Shown here piece by piece: positions 9,498-18,576 of a DNA stretch of 64,000 bases (positions are counted from its first letter, which is position 1; every line of letters starts with the position of its first letter). The notes beneath the pieces were generated by a model. The model did not search any database and was not told where the DNA came from. It worked only from the letters and a program-made list of their open reading frames with translations. Source of the DNA: Ascidiaceihabitans sp. GTDB lineage: Bacteria; Pseudomonadota; Alphaproteobacteria; Rhodobacterales; Rhodobacteraceae. The position numbers and the translations under genes were made by a program. The stretch spans positions 1 through 64,000 of the forward strand of contig JAQXDI010000083.1 of the NCBI GenBank assembly GCA_029251465.1. Direction: 5' to 3'.

Positions 9498-9956
9498 TCA
9501 AAGCGGCAGGGCGGTACTGTCTTTGATCTCTTCCATCACGAAACTGGCGGAAATATCTGCCACAGGCAGGCGGGTGATCAGCTGTTGGTACAAACGGTCA
9601 TAATCGGCCATGTCTGCGACGCGCGCACGGATCAGATAATCCAGATCACCGGTCATGCGGTACACGCTCAGGATACCGGGAATGGCGTGGGCGGCGCGGC
9701 TAAATTCGGCCTGCCAATCAGGATCATGGCTGCCGGTGCGGATTTGCATGAACACCATCAGACCCAAGCCCACCGTATTCGGGTTCACTAGCGCGACACG
9801 CGCGGTCAGGACACCCGCGCCCTCAAGCGCCTTTATCCGGCGCCAACAGGCATTGCGCGATAGGCCAACGGTTTCGCCCAAGTGATCCAGCGATTGCGCC
9901 GCATCACGTTGCAATTCGCCAAGGATTTTACGATCGAATGCATCAAGTGTTTCCAT
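9498..9956 (-). CDS. Lrp/AsnC family transcriptional regulator
   Basis: About 152 residues. An N-terminal winged helix contains LDAFDRKILGELQRDAAQS and the recognition helix SRNACWRRIKALE. The C-terminal RAM (ligand-binding) domain includes GLMVFMQIRTG and RMTGDLDYLIRARV. Proteins of this family are feast/famine regulators that sense amino acids. The ATG at 9956 (METLDAFD) is chosen; GTG at 9959 and TTG at 9962 are in frame. No target gene is evident, since neither typA nor the divergent DUF6356 gene is an amino-acid gene. Confidence 0.92.
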   Translation of the reverse strand: METLDAFDRKILGELQRDAAQSLDHLGETVGLSRNACWRRIKALEGAGVLTARVALVNPNTVGLGLMVFMQIRTGSHDPDWQAEFSRAAHAIPGILSVYRMTGDLDYLIRARVADMADYDRLYQQLITRLPVADISASFVMEEIKDSTALPL

Positions 9957-10072
9957 CACCAACCAATACAGTGGAAATTATCCACACGAAAGCCTGAAAT
10001 AAGGTGCGATTTGGGAGCCTTTCACCCTGCAAGCGATCTATTCTGGGTAAAATCAGCCCTAGGGAGCCCAAA

Positions 10073-10279
10073 ATGATCAACCGCATCTTTCTAAACCACC
10101 CACGGTCCGTCGACGAGAATTACGCAGAGCACGCCGTGTTTGCGGGGGGCTTTGCGTTCAAGTTACTGGGGGCAGGGCTGGCAGTGCTGGTGCACGCAAT
10201 TATCCCGTGTTTGTTTGAGAAAACCGCCAGCAAGATGATCACCCAGATGCACGAACGTTTGCACGGGCGCGGTCACTAA
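10073..10279 (+). CDS. DUF6356 family small membrane protein
   Basis: A 68-residue protein: MINRIFLNHPRSVDENYAEH, then one hydrophobic segment (about residues 24-45, FAGGFAFKLLGAGLAVLVHA), then a short charged tail. The N-terminal half matches the alphaproteobacterial family annotated as DUF6356/capsule-biosynthesis-like. No function is known. The ATG has AGGGAG seven bases upstream; an in-frame extension to 10004 has no ribosome site. Confidence 0.75.
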   Translation: MINRIFLNHPRSVDENYAEHAVFAGGFAFKLLGAGLAVLVHAIIPCLFEKTASKMITQMHERLHGRGH

Positions 10280-10287
10280 GGGCACTT

Positions 10288-10875
10288 TTATTTGTTTGCA
10301 TGGCTTTCGAAGAACGTCGCAATTTTGGCCTTGGCGTAGACCCACAGGTTTGGCGCGCCGATGTTGATCTTTGACCCAACGCGCGCCGCGATCATCTCTT
10401 GGCTGACATTGTAATCAGTCCAACTGCCACCACCAGAGGCCAGGTTCTGCATGGGCGGTTGAAAGCGGTCCAACGATTTGGCGAATTGCGCGTCTGGCGT
10501 TTGTGCTGCCTCGAATTCTTCCCAAATGCTGCGTAGATCGTCCCGCAGATCGACCGGCAGCAGACCAAAGATGCGATCCGCAGCGATTTGTTCAGCGGCG
10601 TGCATGGCAGCCAAATCGATGTCATCAAAGATCGGATTGTCGCCGGCGTCGATTTCTACCAGATCGTGCAGGATCAACATTTTTATGACGCGGTTGATGT
10701 CGACGCCTTCGCTTGCCTGATCTGCCAGCACCAGAGCGTACAGCGTCAGGTGCCATGAATGTTCGCCGCTGTTTTCAGCGCGCGATCCATCACACAAAGT
10801 CGTGGCCCGCAGAACGGTTTTAAGTTTGTCGGCCTCGTTCAAAAACGCGATTTGTTGATCAAGTCGTTGGGTCAT
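10288..10875 (-). CDS. HD-domain phosphohydrolase (YfbR/HDDC2-like)
   Basis: A 195-residue protein from the ATG at 10875 (MTQRLDQQIAFL). Metal-binding residues are His39 (GEHSWH) and His70-Asp71 (LILHDLVEIDAGD), with a further Asp in the AKSLDRFQP stretch. This arrangement matches HDDC2/YfbR 5'-deoxynucleotidase-like enzymes, which hydrolyse nucleoside monophosphates, although the substrate cannot be assigned from sequence. A TTG at 10890 would add five residues. It is convergent with the DUF6356 gene. Confidence 0.82.
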   Translation of the reverse strand: MTQRLDQQIAFLNEADKLKTVLRATTLCDGSRAENSGEHSWHLTLYALVLADQASEGVDINRVIKMLILHDLVEIDAGDNPIFDDIDLAAMHAAEQIAADRIFGLLPVDLRDDLRSIWEEFEAAQTPDAQFAKSLDRFQPPMQNLASGGGSWTDYNVSQEMIAARVGSKINIGAPNLWVYAKAKIATFFESHANK

Positions 10876-10944
10876 TTTGAGTATTTTCAATCAGGTCAGA
10901 ACGCGGGTTTCAACGCCCTTGATGCGCGCGCCTGAACGCAAAGA

Positions 10945-11184
10945 TCACTCAGGAGTTTGGGCCGCGCGGTGGGCTTGCAATCGTTTTGCCAAAAACGTTC
11001 GACCTTGAATTTCGGCCATTCGGGTTCGGATTGCGGTCAGGAATGCTTCTTCGAGGGTTTGAGAGGATGCCCCCAGCACGTCACCGACTTGCATGAACAA
11101 GCGGTCCTCGCCGGTCTCTTTTTGCACGGCGAGGCATTCTTCGGCCAGTTTGTTGGCCATTTCGATGACGGCGGGGGCAGCCAT
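10945..11184 (-). CDS. Conserved small protein coupled to the alpha/beta hydrolase
   Basis: A 79-residue, largely helical, soluble protein that I do not recognise. Its ATG (11184-11182) overlaps the TAA of the upstream hydrolase gene by one base, so it is almost certainly translationally coupled to it. No cysteines, no membrane segment and no known motif are visible. The tight coupling is the main evidence that it is real. Confidence 0.7.
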   Translation of the reverse strand: MAAPAVIEMANKLAEECLAVQKETGEDRLFMQVGDVLGASSQTLEEAFLTAIRTRMAEIQGRTFLAKRLQAHRAAQTPE

Positions 11185-11837
11185 TAGCGTGACGTCTCGG
11201 TCAGGCGGCGTTTCACATAGGTCGTCGTGTGATCCATCAGCGTATCAAGATGCGGTTCTTCAAAGAAGTGACCGGCCCCTTCAACTTCGGTGTGCGTGAT
11301 GGTGATGCCTTTTTGCTCGTGCAGTTTGTTGACCAGCGTTGTGGTATCCGCGGGTGGTGCTACGCGGTCAGCAGTGCCGTTGATGATCAAACCGGACGCA
11401 GGGCAAGGCGCGAGGAACGAAAAGTCGTACATGTTTGCGGGCGGCGAGGCCGAGATGAAACCGGTGATTTCAGGCCGGCGCATCAACAGTTGCATGCCAA
11501 TCCATGCGCCAAACGAAAAGCCTGCAACCCAGCAGTGTTTGGAGTTGTTGTTCATCGACTGCAAATAATCGAGCGCCGAGGCGGCATCAGACAATTCGCC
11601 AATGCCCTGATCGTATTCGCCTTGCGAGCGACCAACACCGCGAAAGTTAAACCGCAACACAGTGAAACCCATGTTGTAAAAGGCGTAGTGCATCGAGTGC
11701 ACAACCTTGTGGTTCATCGTGCCGCCAAACTGCGGATGCGGGTGCAAAATGATCGCAATCGGTGCGTCGCGTTCTTTTTGCGGGTGATAACGACCTTCAA
11801 GGCGGCCTTCTGGACCAGGAAAAATGACCTCAGGCAT
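11184..11837 (-). CDS. Alpha/beta hydrolase (COG2945 type)
   Basis: A 217-residue cytosolic hydrolase with a complete catalytic triad: nucleophile Ser108 in GFSFG, Asp157 in NGTADRV and His190 in EGAGHFF. The HPHPQFGGTMNHKVV segment after strand 1 is characteristic of the COG2945/dienelactone-hydrolase-like group found in most alphaproteobacteria. The substrate is unknown. The gene is divergent from the iscR-suf operon, with about 220 bases between them. Confidence 0.88.
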   Translation of the reverse strand: MPEVIFPGPEGRLEGRYHPQKERDAPIAIILHPHPQFGGTMNHKVVHSMHYAFYNMGFTVLRFNFRGVGRSQGEYDQGIGELSDAASALDYLQSMNNNSKHCWVAGFSFGAWIGMQLLMRRPEITGFISASPPANMYDFSFLAPCPASGLIINGTADRVAPPADTTTLVNKLHEQKGITITHTEVEGAGHFFEEPHLDTLMDHTTTYVKRRLTETSR

Positions 11838-11915
11838 GAGCGTCCTTACTTTGTCTGTTCTATGCGCGTTTAAGTGCGCGTTCTATTTTGACGCGTTCCT
11901 GGTCCATGTGAATTC

Positions 11916-11944
11916 TTGACGAAATCTATAAGACACTTTAGAAC
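11916..11944 (+). promoter_or_regulatory. Predicted promoter of the iscR-suf operon
   Basis: TTGACG at 11916-11921, a 17-base spacer, then TAGAAC at 11939-11944. The -10 half lies inside the palindrome described next, as expected for a repressor-controlled promoter. The -10 match is modest. Confidence 0.5.
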
Positions 11945-11953
11945 GGTTCTAAA
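11937..11953. promoter_or_regulatory. Palindromic operator in the iscR promoter (Iron-Rhodo-box-like)
   Basis: TTTAGAACGGTTCTAAA is a perfect 8-bp palindrome with one central base, overlapping the predicted -10. From memory it resembles the Iron-Rhodo-box predicted upstream of Rhodobacterales iron and Fe-S genes and linked to IscR. Binding by IscR is inferred from position and symmetry. Confidence 0.7.
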
Positions 11954-12056
11954 TGGCGAATGCAGCGGAACATCCGCGTCCGAGAGGATGTATGATGTTG
12001 TGCAGCAGAGGTCAATCAATTGGTGCGGCAGATCCTGCAATACAAGGGAGACGGCG

Positions 12057-12515
12057 ATGAAACTATCAACCAAGGGGCGCTATGCGATGGTCGCACTGTC
12101 CGACATTGCCTTGCAGCCGGGTGATAAGCTGGTGAGCCTTGGCGACATCGCAGAACGTCAGGATATTTCGTTGCCCTATCTGGAACAGTTGTTTGTCAAA
12201 CTGCGCCGAGAGCAATTGGTGACGTCAGTACGTGGGCCCGGCGGTGGATACCGTTTGGCGCGACCGGCTTCTGAAATTCGGGTCGTAGATATTCTGAGCG
12301 CTGTGGATGAAACTGTCGATGCAATGCACAAGGGGGCAGGTGCCTCTGGTGGGGCATCGGGGTCGCGCGCGCAATCACTGACCAACCGTTTGTGGGAGGG
12401 GTTAAGTGCCCACGTCTATGTGTTCTTGCACCAAACCCGCCTGTCAGATGTGATTGCCAACGAATTGGTGCCGTGCCCCGCCGTGCCCAACCTGTTTGAT
12501 ATAGTGGACGGATAA
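12057..12515 (+). CDS. iscR: Rrf2-family Fe-S regulator IscR
   Basis: A 152-residue Rrf2 regulator starting MKLSTKGRYAM, behind AAGGGAG. The winged helix includes ISLPYLEQLFVKLRREQLV and the wing VRGPGGGYRLARP. E. coli IscR ligates its [2Fe-2S] cluster with Cys92, 98 and 104; the corresponding region here (VDAMHKGAGASGGASGSRAQ) has no cysteine, and the only cysteine in the protein is near the C-terminus (ELVPCPAVP). Rhodobacterales IscR proteins are known to have an atypical ligation scheme. It heads the suf operon and probably represses it. Confidence 0.93.
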   Translation: MKLSTKGRYAMVALSDIALQPGDKLVSLGDIAERQDISLPYLEQLFVKLRREQLVTSVRGPGGGYRLARPASEIRVVDILSAVDETVDAMHKGAGASGGASGSRAQSLTNRLWEGLSAHVYVFLHQTRLSDVIANELVPCPAVPNLFDIVDG

Positions 12516-12522
12516 CACAGCC

Positions 12523-13566
12523 ATGAACCGGACCTATCTGGATCATAACGCAACAACACCGCTGAGGGCCGAGGCCCGCGCGGCAATGATTGCGGCGATG
12601 GATGTCTTGGGCAATCCCGCGTCTGTGCATGCAGAGGGACGCGCGGCAAAATCCTTGATGGAAAACGCGCGTCGTCAGGTGTCTGACGCGATGGGCGCTG
12701 AAGGGGCGGACATTGTGTTCACCTCAGGCGCGACCGAAGCGGCGGCACTGGCCTGCGCGGGTCGTGAATTGCATAGCGCGGGAATTGAACACGACGCAGT
12801 TGGTGCTGTGACCGCCGAGAGACTGGCCATGGGAGCAAACGGATCCGTCATCATCGATGCGCCTGATCAAAGTGCGGTGCAGTTCGCCAATTCAGAAACC
12901 GGCGTCTTGCAAGATGTACCCGCCGGTTTGGCCGTCTGCGACATGACCCAAGGATTTGGCAAACTGCCGCTGGATTTCATTGGCTCTGGCGTACGCATGG
13001 GTCTGATTTCGGCGCATAAATTGGGTGGCCCCAAAGGCATCGGCGCGTTGGTTTTGCGCCGTGGCCAAGACGTGCCCGCTATGATCAAAGGCGGCGGTCA
13101 GGAAATGGGGCGCCGTTCTGGCACCGAAAACATCATCGGAATGGCTGGATTTGGCGCTGCAGCACAGGCCGCAGCCCAAGATGTAGCGAATGGACGTTGG
13201 GAACGGGTTGCGCAACTTAGAAATATTCTAGAAAAGGCCCTTGAGGCTGCGTCAAAGAAGACTATTTTTGTCGGGTATGATGCGGCGCGTTTGCCAAACA
13301 CCTCGTGCATTCTGACGCCGGGATGGAAAGGCGAGACGCAAGTGATGCAGATGGATCTGTCAGGTTTTGCGGTTTCTGCGGGATCGGCCTGTTCGTCAGG
13401 CAAGGTCAAAGCCAGCCGCGTGCTGTTGGCGATGGGATACGACGCGGATCAGGCCGCATGTGCGATCCGCGTGTCGCTGGGGCTTGAGACCACACAAGAT
13501 GACGTTTTGCGCTTTGCCGATGTGTGGGCGCAAAAACTAAAGAAACACGAGGCGCGGGCGGCTTGA
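12523..13566 (+). CDS. Cysteine desulfurase (NifS/IscS-like)
   Basis: A 347-residue class V PLP enzyme that takes sulfur from cysteine. PLP lysine is Lys166 ([10 protein letters not shown]), the cofactor-stacking His is in GIEHDAV (His90) and the persulfide cysteine is Cys290 in [10 protein letters not shown], the IscS-type loop. It is shorter than IscS (about 400 residues), the region around residues 80-140 being compact. It lies 7 bases after iscR. The operon also encodes a SufS-type desulfurase at its end, so there are two desulfurases. Confidence 0.93.
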   Translation: MNRTYLDHNATTPLRAEARAAMIAAMDVLGNPASVHAEGRAAKSLMENARRQVSDAMGAEGADIVFTSGATEAAALACAGRELHSAGIEHDAVGAVTAERLAMGANGSVIIDAPDQSAVQFANSETGVLQDVPAGLAVCDMTQGFGKLPLDFIGSGVRMGLISAHKLGGPKGIGALVLRRGQDVPAMIKGGGQEMGRRSGTENIIGMAGFGAAAQAAAQDVANGRWERVAQLRNILEKALEAASKKTIFVGYDAARLPNTSCILTPGWKGETQVMQMDLSGFAVSAGSACSSGKVKASRVLLAMGYDADQAACAIRVSLGLETTQDDVLRFADVWAQKLKKHEARAA

Positions 13567-13594
13567 ACGCTGCGCGCTGATGAGAGGGAAAAAC

Positions 13595-15097
13595 ATGGAC
13601 AATGTTGTCGTGAAAGATGGCGTCGATCAGGACACCGTAGATGCGGTGGCCGAAGTTGGCGGTGCGTATAAATACGGTTGGGAAACCGAGATCGAAATGG
13701 AATACGCGCCCAAAGGTCTGTCCGAGGACATTGTGCGCCTGATCTCGTCCAAAAACGAAGAACCGGAATGGATGCTGGAGTGGCGCCTTGAGGCGTACCG
13801 CCGTTGGTTGACCCTGACAGAACCTGACTGGGCGATGGTCGATTATCCAAAGATCGATTTTCAGGACCAGTATTACTATGCCCGTCCAAAATCGATGGAA
13901 GTGAAACCAAAGTCGTTGGATGAAGTTGATCCTAAGCTTTTGGAAACATACAAGAAACTTGGTATTCCGCTAAAGGAACAAGCCTTGTTGGCTGGCGTCG
14001 AAGCCCCAGAAGGCGAACGCCGTGTTGCTGTAGATGCTGTGTTTGATAGCGTGTCTGTCGGCACCACATTCCAAGCAGAATTGCTAAAAGCCGGCGTTAT
14101 CTTTTGTTCGATCTCAGAGGCGATCAAAGAGCACTCTGAGTTGGTGAAAAAGTATCTCGGCACGGTTGTTCCGGTGTCCGACAACTATTACGCGACGCTG
14201 AATTCTGCCGTGTTTTCTGATGGCTCGTTTGTCTACATCCCGCCAGGCACGCGCTGCCCGATGGAACTGTCGACGTATTTCCGCATCAACGCGGAAAACA
14301 CTGGTCAGTTTGAGCGCACATTGATCATCGCCGACAAAGATTCCTACGTGTCCTACCTTGAAGGCTGCACCGCACCGCAACGCGACGTTGCGCAATTGCA
14401 CGCCGCCGTGGTCGAACTGGTTTTGTTGGACGACGCCGAGATCAAATACTCAACCGTTCAAAACTGGTACCCCGGCGACGAGGACGGCAAAGGCGGCATT
14501 TACAACTTTGTGACCAAACGCGCTGACTGCCGTGGCGACCGTTCAAAAGTCATGTGGACCCAAGTCGAAACCGGATCAGCCGTGACGTGGAAATACCCCT
14601 CCTGCGTTCTGCGGGGCGACGATTCACAGGGCGAATTCTACTCCATCGCTATCGCCAACAACATGCAGCAGGCCGACACCGGCACCAAAATGATCCATCT
14701 GGGCAAGCGCACCAAATCGCGCATCGTGTCTAAAGGGATTTCTGCGGGCAAAGCGCAAAACACTTACCGTGGCTTGGTGTCGATGCACCCCAAAGCCAAG
14801 GAATCGCGCAACTATACGCAGTGCGACAGCTTGCTGATCGGCGATAAATGCGGGGCGCACACAGTTCCCTACATCGAGGTCAAAAACAACTCCAGCCGCG
14901 TTGAACACGAGGCGACAACCTCCAAAGTTGACGACGATCAATTGTTCTACTGCCGCTCGCGCGGGATGGACGAAGAAGAGGCAGTCGCCTTGGTCGTCAA
15001 CGGGTTCTGCAAAGACGTGTTGCAAGCATTGCCGATGGAATTCGCGATGGAAGCACAGGCGCTGGTTGCGATTTCCCTAGAAGGGTCCGTGGGCTAA
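13595..15097 (+). CDS. sufB: Fe-S cluster scaffold protein SufB
   Basis: A 500-residue SufB, the scaffold of the SufBC2D complex on which clusters are built. The ATG at 13595 ([10 protein letters not shown]) has GAGAGGGA upstream; the frame opens five codons earlier without support. Characteristic stretches include [36 protein letters not shown] and the C-terminal beta-helix region [12 protein letters not shown]. Cysteines in EGCTAP, RADCRG and [12 protein letters not shown] are retained. Full length. Confidence 0.97.
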   Translation: MDNVVVKDGVDQDTVDAVAEVGGAYKYGWETEIEMEYAPKGLSEDIVRLISSKNEEPEWMLEWRLEAYRRWLTLTEPDWAMVDYPKIDFQDQYYYARPKSMEVKPKSLDEVDPKLLETYKKLGIPLKEQALLAGVEAPEGERRVAVDAVFDSVSVGTTFQAELLKAGVIFCSISEAIKEHSELVKKYLGTVVPVSDNYYATLNSAVFSDGSFVYIPPGTRCPMELSTYFRINAENTGQFERTLIIADKDSYVSYLEGCTAPQRDVAQLHAAVVELVLLDDAEIKYSTVQNWYPGDEDGKGGIYNFVTKRADCRGDRSKVMWTQVETGSAVTWKYPSCVLRGDDSQGEFYSIAIANNMQQADTGTKMIHLGKRTKSRIVSKGISAGKAQNTYRGLVSMHPKAKESRNYTQCDSLLIGDKCGAHTVPYIEVKNNSSRVEHEATTSKVDDDQLFYCRSRGMDEEEAVALVVNGFCKDVLQALPMEFAMEAQALVAISLEGSVG

Positions 15098-15102
15098 TTC
15101 AC

Positions 15103-15441
15103 ATGTGGCGATCTGAAAGCAACACAGAGATTGGTTTTGCCAAATTAGCCAGCGTCGGGAGCCTTTTGGCACCCGTCGGTGCTATGGTCAGTGGTCTTTT
15201 ATTGATCTGTGGTTTCATAATGTTCGGTGTATTTGATGTTGCCTGGATGACGCCCTTTTGGAAATTTTCGCTGACTTTGGTCGTTAGTTTCATCGCCGGT
15301 TGGGTAGTGTCCCTGTTGGGTCAAGGTTGGCTCAATAAACTGGATGCGCGTAAGCAGGCGGAGGCGCGAGCTGAGCAAAGCTTGGTCAAAGAACGCGAAT
15401 TGGTCAAGTTTATAGCGACAAAAGCGTGGCCGCCTTCATGA
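15103..15441 (+). CDS. Small two-helix membrane protein within the suf operon
   Basis: A 112-residue protein I do not recognise. Two membrane segments (about residues 18-43 and 53-75) are followed by a Lys/Arg/Glu-rich, probably helical cytosolic tail (DARKQAEARAEQSLVKEREL). It begins 5 bases after sufB, and its TGA overlaps the ATG of the next gene (ATGA), so it is part of the operon. Base composition is a little more AT-rich than sufB. No link to Fe-S chemistry is visible. Confidence 0.72.
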   Translation: MWRSESNTEIGFAKLASVGSLLAPVGAMVSGLLLICGFIMFGVFDVAWMTPFWKFSLTLVVSFIAGWVVSLLGQGWLNKLDARKQAEARAEQSLVKERELVKFIATKAWPPS

Positions 15442-16034
15442 CCAGCACGCTGACCAAACCAGAACTGACCATGCCCGAGGCTGAGGCCACATTGCTGCGT
15501 GATGCGTATACACGCGCAGACGTGATTCTTGAATATGGCTCTGGCGGATCTACGGTTTTGGCAGGCGAAATGGCGAACAAGCACGTGACGTCCGTTGAAT
15601 CCGACAAAAGCTGGTGGCGCATGATGATGGCGTGGTTTGAGGGCAATCCGGCGCACGAAACATCCACCGTCGACATGCTGTACGCAGACATCGGACCAAC
15701 CAAAGAATGGGGCCACCCCAAGGACGATCGCGGCTGGCGGCGCTTTGCCGACTATCCGCTGGCGGTTTGGTCGATGGACGGGTTCAAACACCCCGATGTG
15801 GTGCTGGTCGACGGGCGGTTTCGGATCGGCTGCGCGCGGGCCACTGCCTTTAGCATCACGCGCCCCGTGACCCTGTTGTTCGATGACTACGCTAAACGCG
15901 CAAAACTGCACCAAGTCGAAGAGTTCCTTGGTGCCCCGACACTGACCGGCCGCATGGCTGCGTTTGAACTGACACCGCAAGCTTTCCCCGTGAACCGCTT
16001 GCTTGAAATCATGAAATACATGCTGCGCCCCTGA
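15438..16034 (+). CDS. Putative SAM-dependent methyltransferase-like protein in the suf operon
   Basis: A 198-residue protein starting at ATG 15438 inside the ATGA overlap. ILEYGSGGSTVLAGEMA near residues 30-46 looks like methyltransferase motif I (E/DxGxGxG), with an acidic VESDKSWW motif after the next strand and VVLVDGRFR later. This is the Rossmann layout of a class I methyltransferase, but no substrate-binding feature is recognisable and catalytic competence is uncertain. Its place between sufB and sufC suggests co-expression only. Confidence 0.7.
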   Translation: MTSTLTKPELTMPEAEATLLRDAYTRADVILEYGSGGSTVLAGEMANKHVTSVESDKSWWRMMMAWFEGNPAHETSTVDMLYADIGPTKEWGHPKDDRGWRRFADYPLAVWSMDGFKHPDVVLVDGRFRIGCARATAFSITRPVTLLFDDYAKRAKLHQVEEFLGAPTLTGRMAAFELTPQAFPVNRLLEIMKYMLRP

Positions 16035-16052
16035 TGGGCCAACGAGGTAAAA

Positions 16053-16808
16053 ATGCTGAATATCAAAGACCTACACGTCAAACTTGAAGAAGAAGAAAAG
16101 CAAATCCTGAAGGGCGTAAACCTCGAGGTTGGTGCGGGGCAAGTCCACGCGATTATGGGGCCGAACGGCTCCGGCAAGTCGACGTTGTCCTACGTTTTGT
16201 CTGGTCGCGGTGGCTACGAAGTGACCAGCGGCACGGCGCATTTGGGTGATGTTGATCTGTTGGATATCGAACCCGAAGAACGCGCGGCTGCGGGCCTTTT
16301 CTTGGCCTTTCAGTACCCCGTCGAAATCCCGGGTGTGGGCAACATGACGTTCCTGCGCACAGCCGTTAACGCGCAGCGCAAAGCGCGCGGTGAAGACGAG
16401 ATGAGCGCCGCCGAGTTCCTGAAAGTAGTCCGCGCCAAGGCCAAAACCCTGAAGATCGACGCGGACATGCTGAAACGCCCCGTCAACGTTGGTTTTTCCG
16501 GCGGTGAAAAGAAACGCAACGAAATCCTGCAAATGGCGATGCTGGAACCAAAGATGTGCATCCTCGATGAAACCGATTCTGGTCTGGACGTTGATGCGAT
16601 GAAACTGGTGTCTGAGGGCGTGAACGCGCTGCGCGATGAGGGCCGTAGTTTTCTTGTCATCACGCACTATCAGCGCCTTTTGGACCACATCAAACCGGAC
16701 GTTGTGCACATCATGGCCGACGGTCGTATTGTGAAAACGGGCGGTCCCGAGCTGGCCATCGAAGTTGAAAACAACGGCTACGCCGACATCTTGGCTGAGG
16801 TGGCGTAA
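16053..16808 (+). CDS. sufC: Fe-S assembly ATPase SufC
   Basis: A 251-residue soluble ABC-type ATPase of the SufBC2D scaffold. Walker A is GPNGSGKST (about 34-42), the Q-loop is in FQYPVEIPGV, the signature FSGGEKKR and Walker B MCILDETDSGLD have the SufC-specific sequences, and the switch is in VITHYQR. It starts at ATG 16053 with an AGGTAAA site. The stop overlaps the sufD start (TAATG). Confidence 0.97.
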   Translation: MLNIKDLHVKLEEEEKQILKGVNLEVGAGQVHAIMGPNGSGKSTLSYVLSGRGGYEVTSGTAHLGDVDLLDIEPEERAAAGLFLAFQYPVEIPGVGNMTFLRTAVNAQRKARGEDEMSAAEFLKVVRAKAKTLKIDADMLKRPVNVGFSGGEKKRNEILQMAMLEPKMCILDETDSGLDVDAMKLVSEGVNALRDEGRSFLVITHYQRLLDHIKPDVVHIMADGRIVKTGGPELAIEVENNGYADILAEVA

Positions 16809-18088
16809 TGGCGGCTGTTGCTGAAACAACATCGGCGTTGGATGCGCGGCTTGCTGGCTTGACCATGCCCGTGGGCGGTTGGTCTGATGCGGCGCGCAAA
16901 GACGCGTTGATGCGCGTGCAGGCCGCCGGATTGCCGGTGCGCCGCGATGAATACTGGAAATACACCCGCCCGGACACGCTGACGCAGGCTGTGGCTGTTC
17001 CCGCCGCACTGTTCCACAACGCTGAAGGGGCCTTGTTTGATGATGTCGATCGCCTAAAGATCGTCTTTGTGGACGGTATTTTTGATGCTGGCGCGTCTGA
17101 CGATCTGACCCTAAGCGGCGTGACGATTGAACGTTTGGCGACTGCCAACGCTGACATTCATTGGGCGCGTGATCTCTATGGTGTGCTCGAGGCGCGTGGC
17201 CAAAATCCGGTTGCACGACCGTTGGCCACACTGAACACTGCGTTTGCAAGTGATGGCGTTTTGATCCACGTAACTGGATCAGCGTCCAAGCCTATCAATC
17301 TGATTTACCTGCACAAATCTGAAACATCAGACGTCATGTTGCACAACGTGATCAAGCTGGATGCAGGCGCAAACCTGACTGTTTTGGAAACCGGTCCGGC
17401 AGCGGCGCGTTTCAACAAAGTAATTGAAGTCGACATTGCCGACGGCGCTGCATTCCACCACATCCGCGCCCAAGGGCGTGATCACGAACGCCGCGCTGTG
17501 ACGCATATCTTTGCACGGTTGGGTACTGAATCGACGTTCAAATCGTTCACTCTGACCGCCAATGGTGTGATGACGCGCAACGAATGTGTGATCGAACTGA
17601 CCGGGGATGACGCCAAGGCGACTGTCGGTGGCGCATGTGTCGGCGACGGTGATTTCCACCACGATGACACAGTGTTTGTCACGCATGACGCGGTGAATTG
17701 CGAAAGCCGTCAGGTGTTCAAAAAGGTGCTGCGCAATGGCGCAACCGGTGTTTTCCAAGGCAAGATCCTGGTCAAAGTCGGAGCACAGAAAACCGACGGC
17801 TACCAGATCAGTCAGTCCTTGCTTTTGGACGAAGACAGCCAGTTCCTCGCCAAACCCGAGCTTGAGATTTACGCGGACGACGTGATCTGCTCGCACGGGT
17901 CTACGTCCGGTGCGATTGATGAAACGGCACTGTTTTATCTACGCTCTCGCGGTGTGCCAGCTGCGGTCGCAACGGATCTGCTGACATTGTCGTTCTTGGC
18001 CGAAGCGGTTGAGGAAATCGAAGACGAAGACCTGCGCGAAGACATCAATGCATTGCTGCAATCCTGGTTGGAGCGGCGGCGCAGCTAA
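16808..18088 (+). CDS. sufD: Fe-S assembly protein SufD
   Basis: A 426-residue SufD, the SufB paralogue that pairs with SufB and SufC. The right-handed beta-helix core and the C-terminal FLAKPELEIYADDVICSHGS, GAIDETALFYLRSRGV motifs are diagnostic; the Cys-Ser-His in DVICSHGS corresponds to the conserved SufD Cys/His pair used in cluster formation with SufB. Translationally coupled to sufC (TAATG) and to the following gene (TAATG). Confidence 0.96.
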   Translation: MAAVAETTSALDARLAGLTMPVGGWSDAARKDALMRVQAAGLPVRRDEYWKYTRPDTLTQAVAVPAALFHNAEGALFDDVDRLKIVFVDGIFDAGASDDLTLSGVTIERLATANADIHWARDLYGVLEARGQNPVARPLATLNTAFASDGVLIHVTGSASKPINLIYLHKSETSDVMLHNVIKLDAGANLTVLETGPAAARFNKVIEVDIADGAAFHHIRAQGRDHERRAVTHIFARLGTESTFKSFTLTANGVMTRNECVIELTGDDAKATVGGACVGDGDFHHDDTVFVTHDAVNCESRQVFKKVLRNGATGVFQGKILVKVGAQKTDGYQISQSLLLDEDSQFLAKPELEIYADDVICSHGSTSGAIDETALFYLRSRGVPAAVATDLLTLSFLAEAVEEIEDEDLREDINALLQSWLERRRS

Positions 18089-18576
18089 TGTCAGTCACGA
18101 GCGACATCAAGGCCAGCTATCGCGGGCCCGGCCGTGTGGTTGCACGGTTGTTGGGGCAGGGACGGCGCGAAGCGTTCGCGCTTAACATTTTGATATTTGC
18201 GTGCATCGTGTTTTTCGTCGCTCAAGCGCCCTATCAATCCCGCGAGGCGCACTTGAACACGGATGTGCCACTGATGGCGCGCATGTATTGGTCGGCGTTC
18301 TTGTGGATCTTCATTGTGCCATTGGTGCTGTACGCGTTTGCCGCGTTGATCCTTGGATTGGCGCGATTGGCAGGGCGACCGATCACAGGATACGGCATAC
18401 GCCTGTCGATGTTCTGGGCGCTTTTGGCCAGTGCACCCATGACGTTGTTGTTGGGATTAACAGCAGCCTTCATGGGGGAAAGCAGCGCGTTGCAACTGGT
18501 TGCTTTGTTGTGGCTTATCAATGTGTTGTGGTTCTGGATTGCAGGCATGCGCGCGGCAGAAGGTGTTGCATTATGA
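18088..18576 (+). CDS. YIP1-family membrane protein (first of two)
   Basis: A 162-residue integral membrane protein with four predicted helices (about residues 30-46, 65-92, 104-128 and 135-155), similar in layout to YIP1-family proteins. It overlaps sufD at its start and the next gene at its end (ATGA). No function is established for bacterial members. The tandem arrangement with a related gene inside the suf operon suggests a two-subunit membrane assembly. Confidence 0.75.
   Translation: MSVTSDIKASYRGPGRVVARLLGQGRREAFALNILIFACIVFFVAQAPYQSREAHLNTDVPLMARMYWSAFLWIFIVPLVLYAFAALILGLARLAGRPITGYGIRLSMFWALLASAPMTLLLGLTAAFMGESSALQLVALLWLINVLWFWIAGMRAAEGVAL

Noticed and set aside
8677..9603. 308-codon open frame antisense to typA
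   Set aside because: Shadow of the typA coding sequence; no domain, no ribosome site, and typA is certain.
16071..17249. 392-codon open frame antisense to sufC/sufD
   Set aside because: Mirror of two certain genes with strong codon bias; no recognisable protein.
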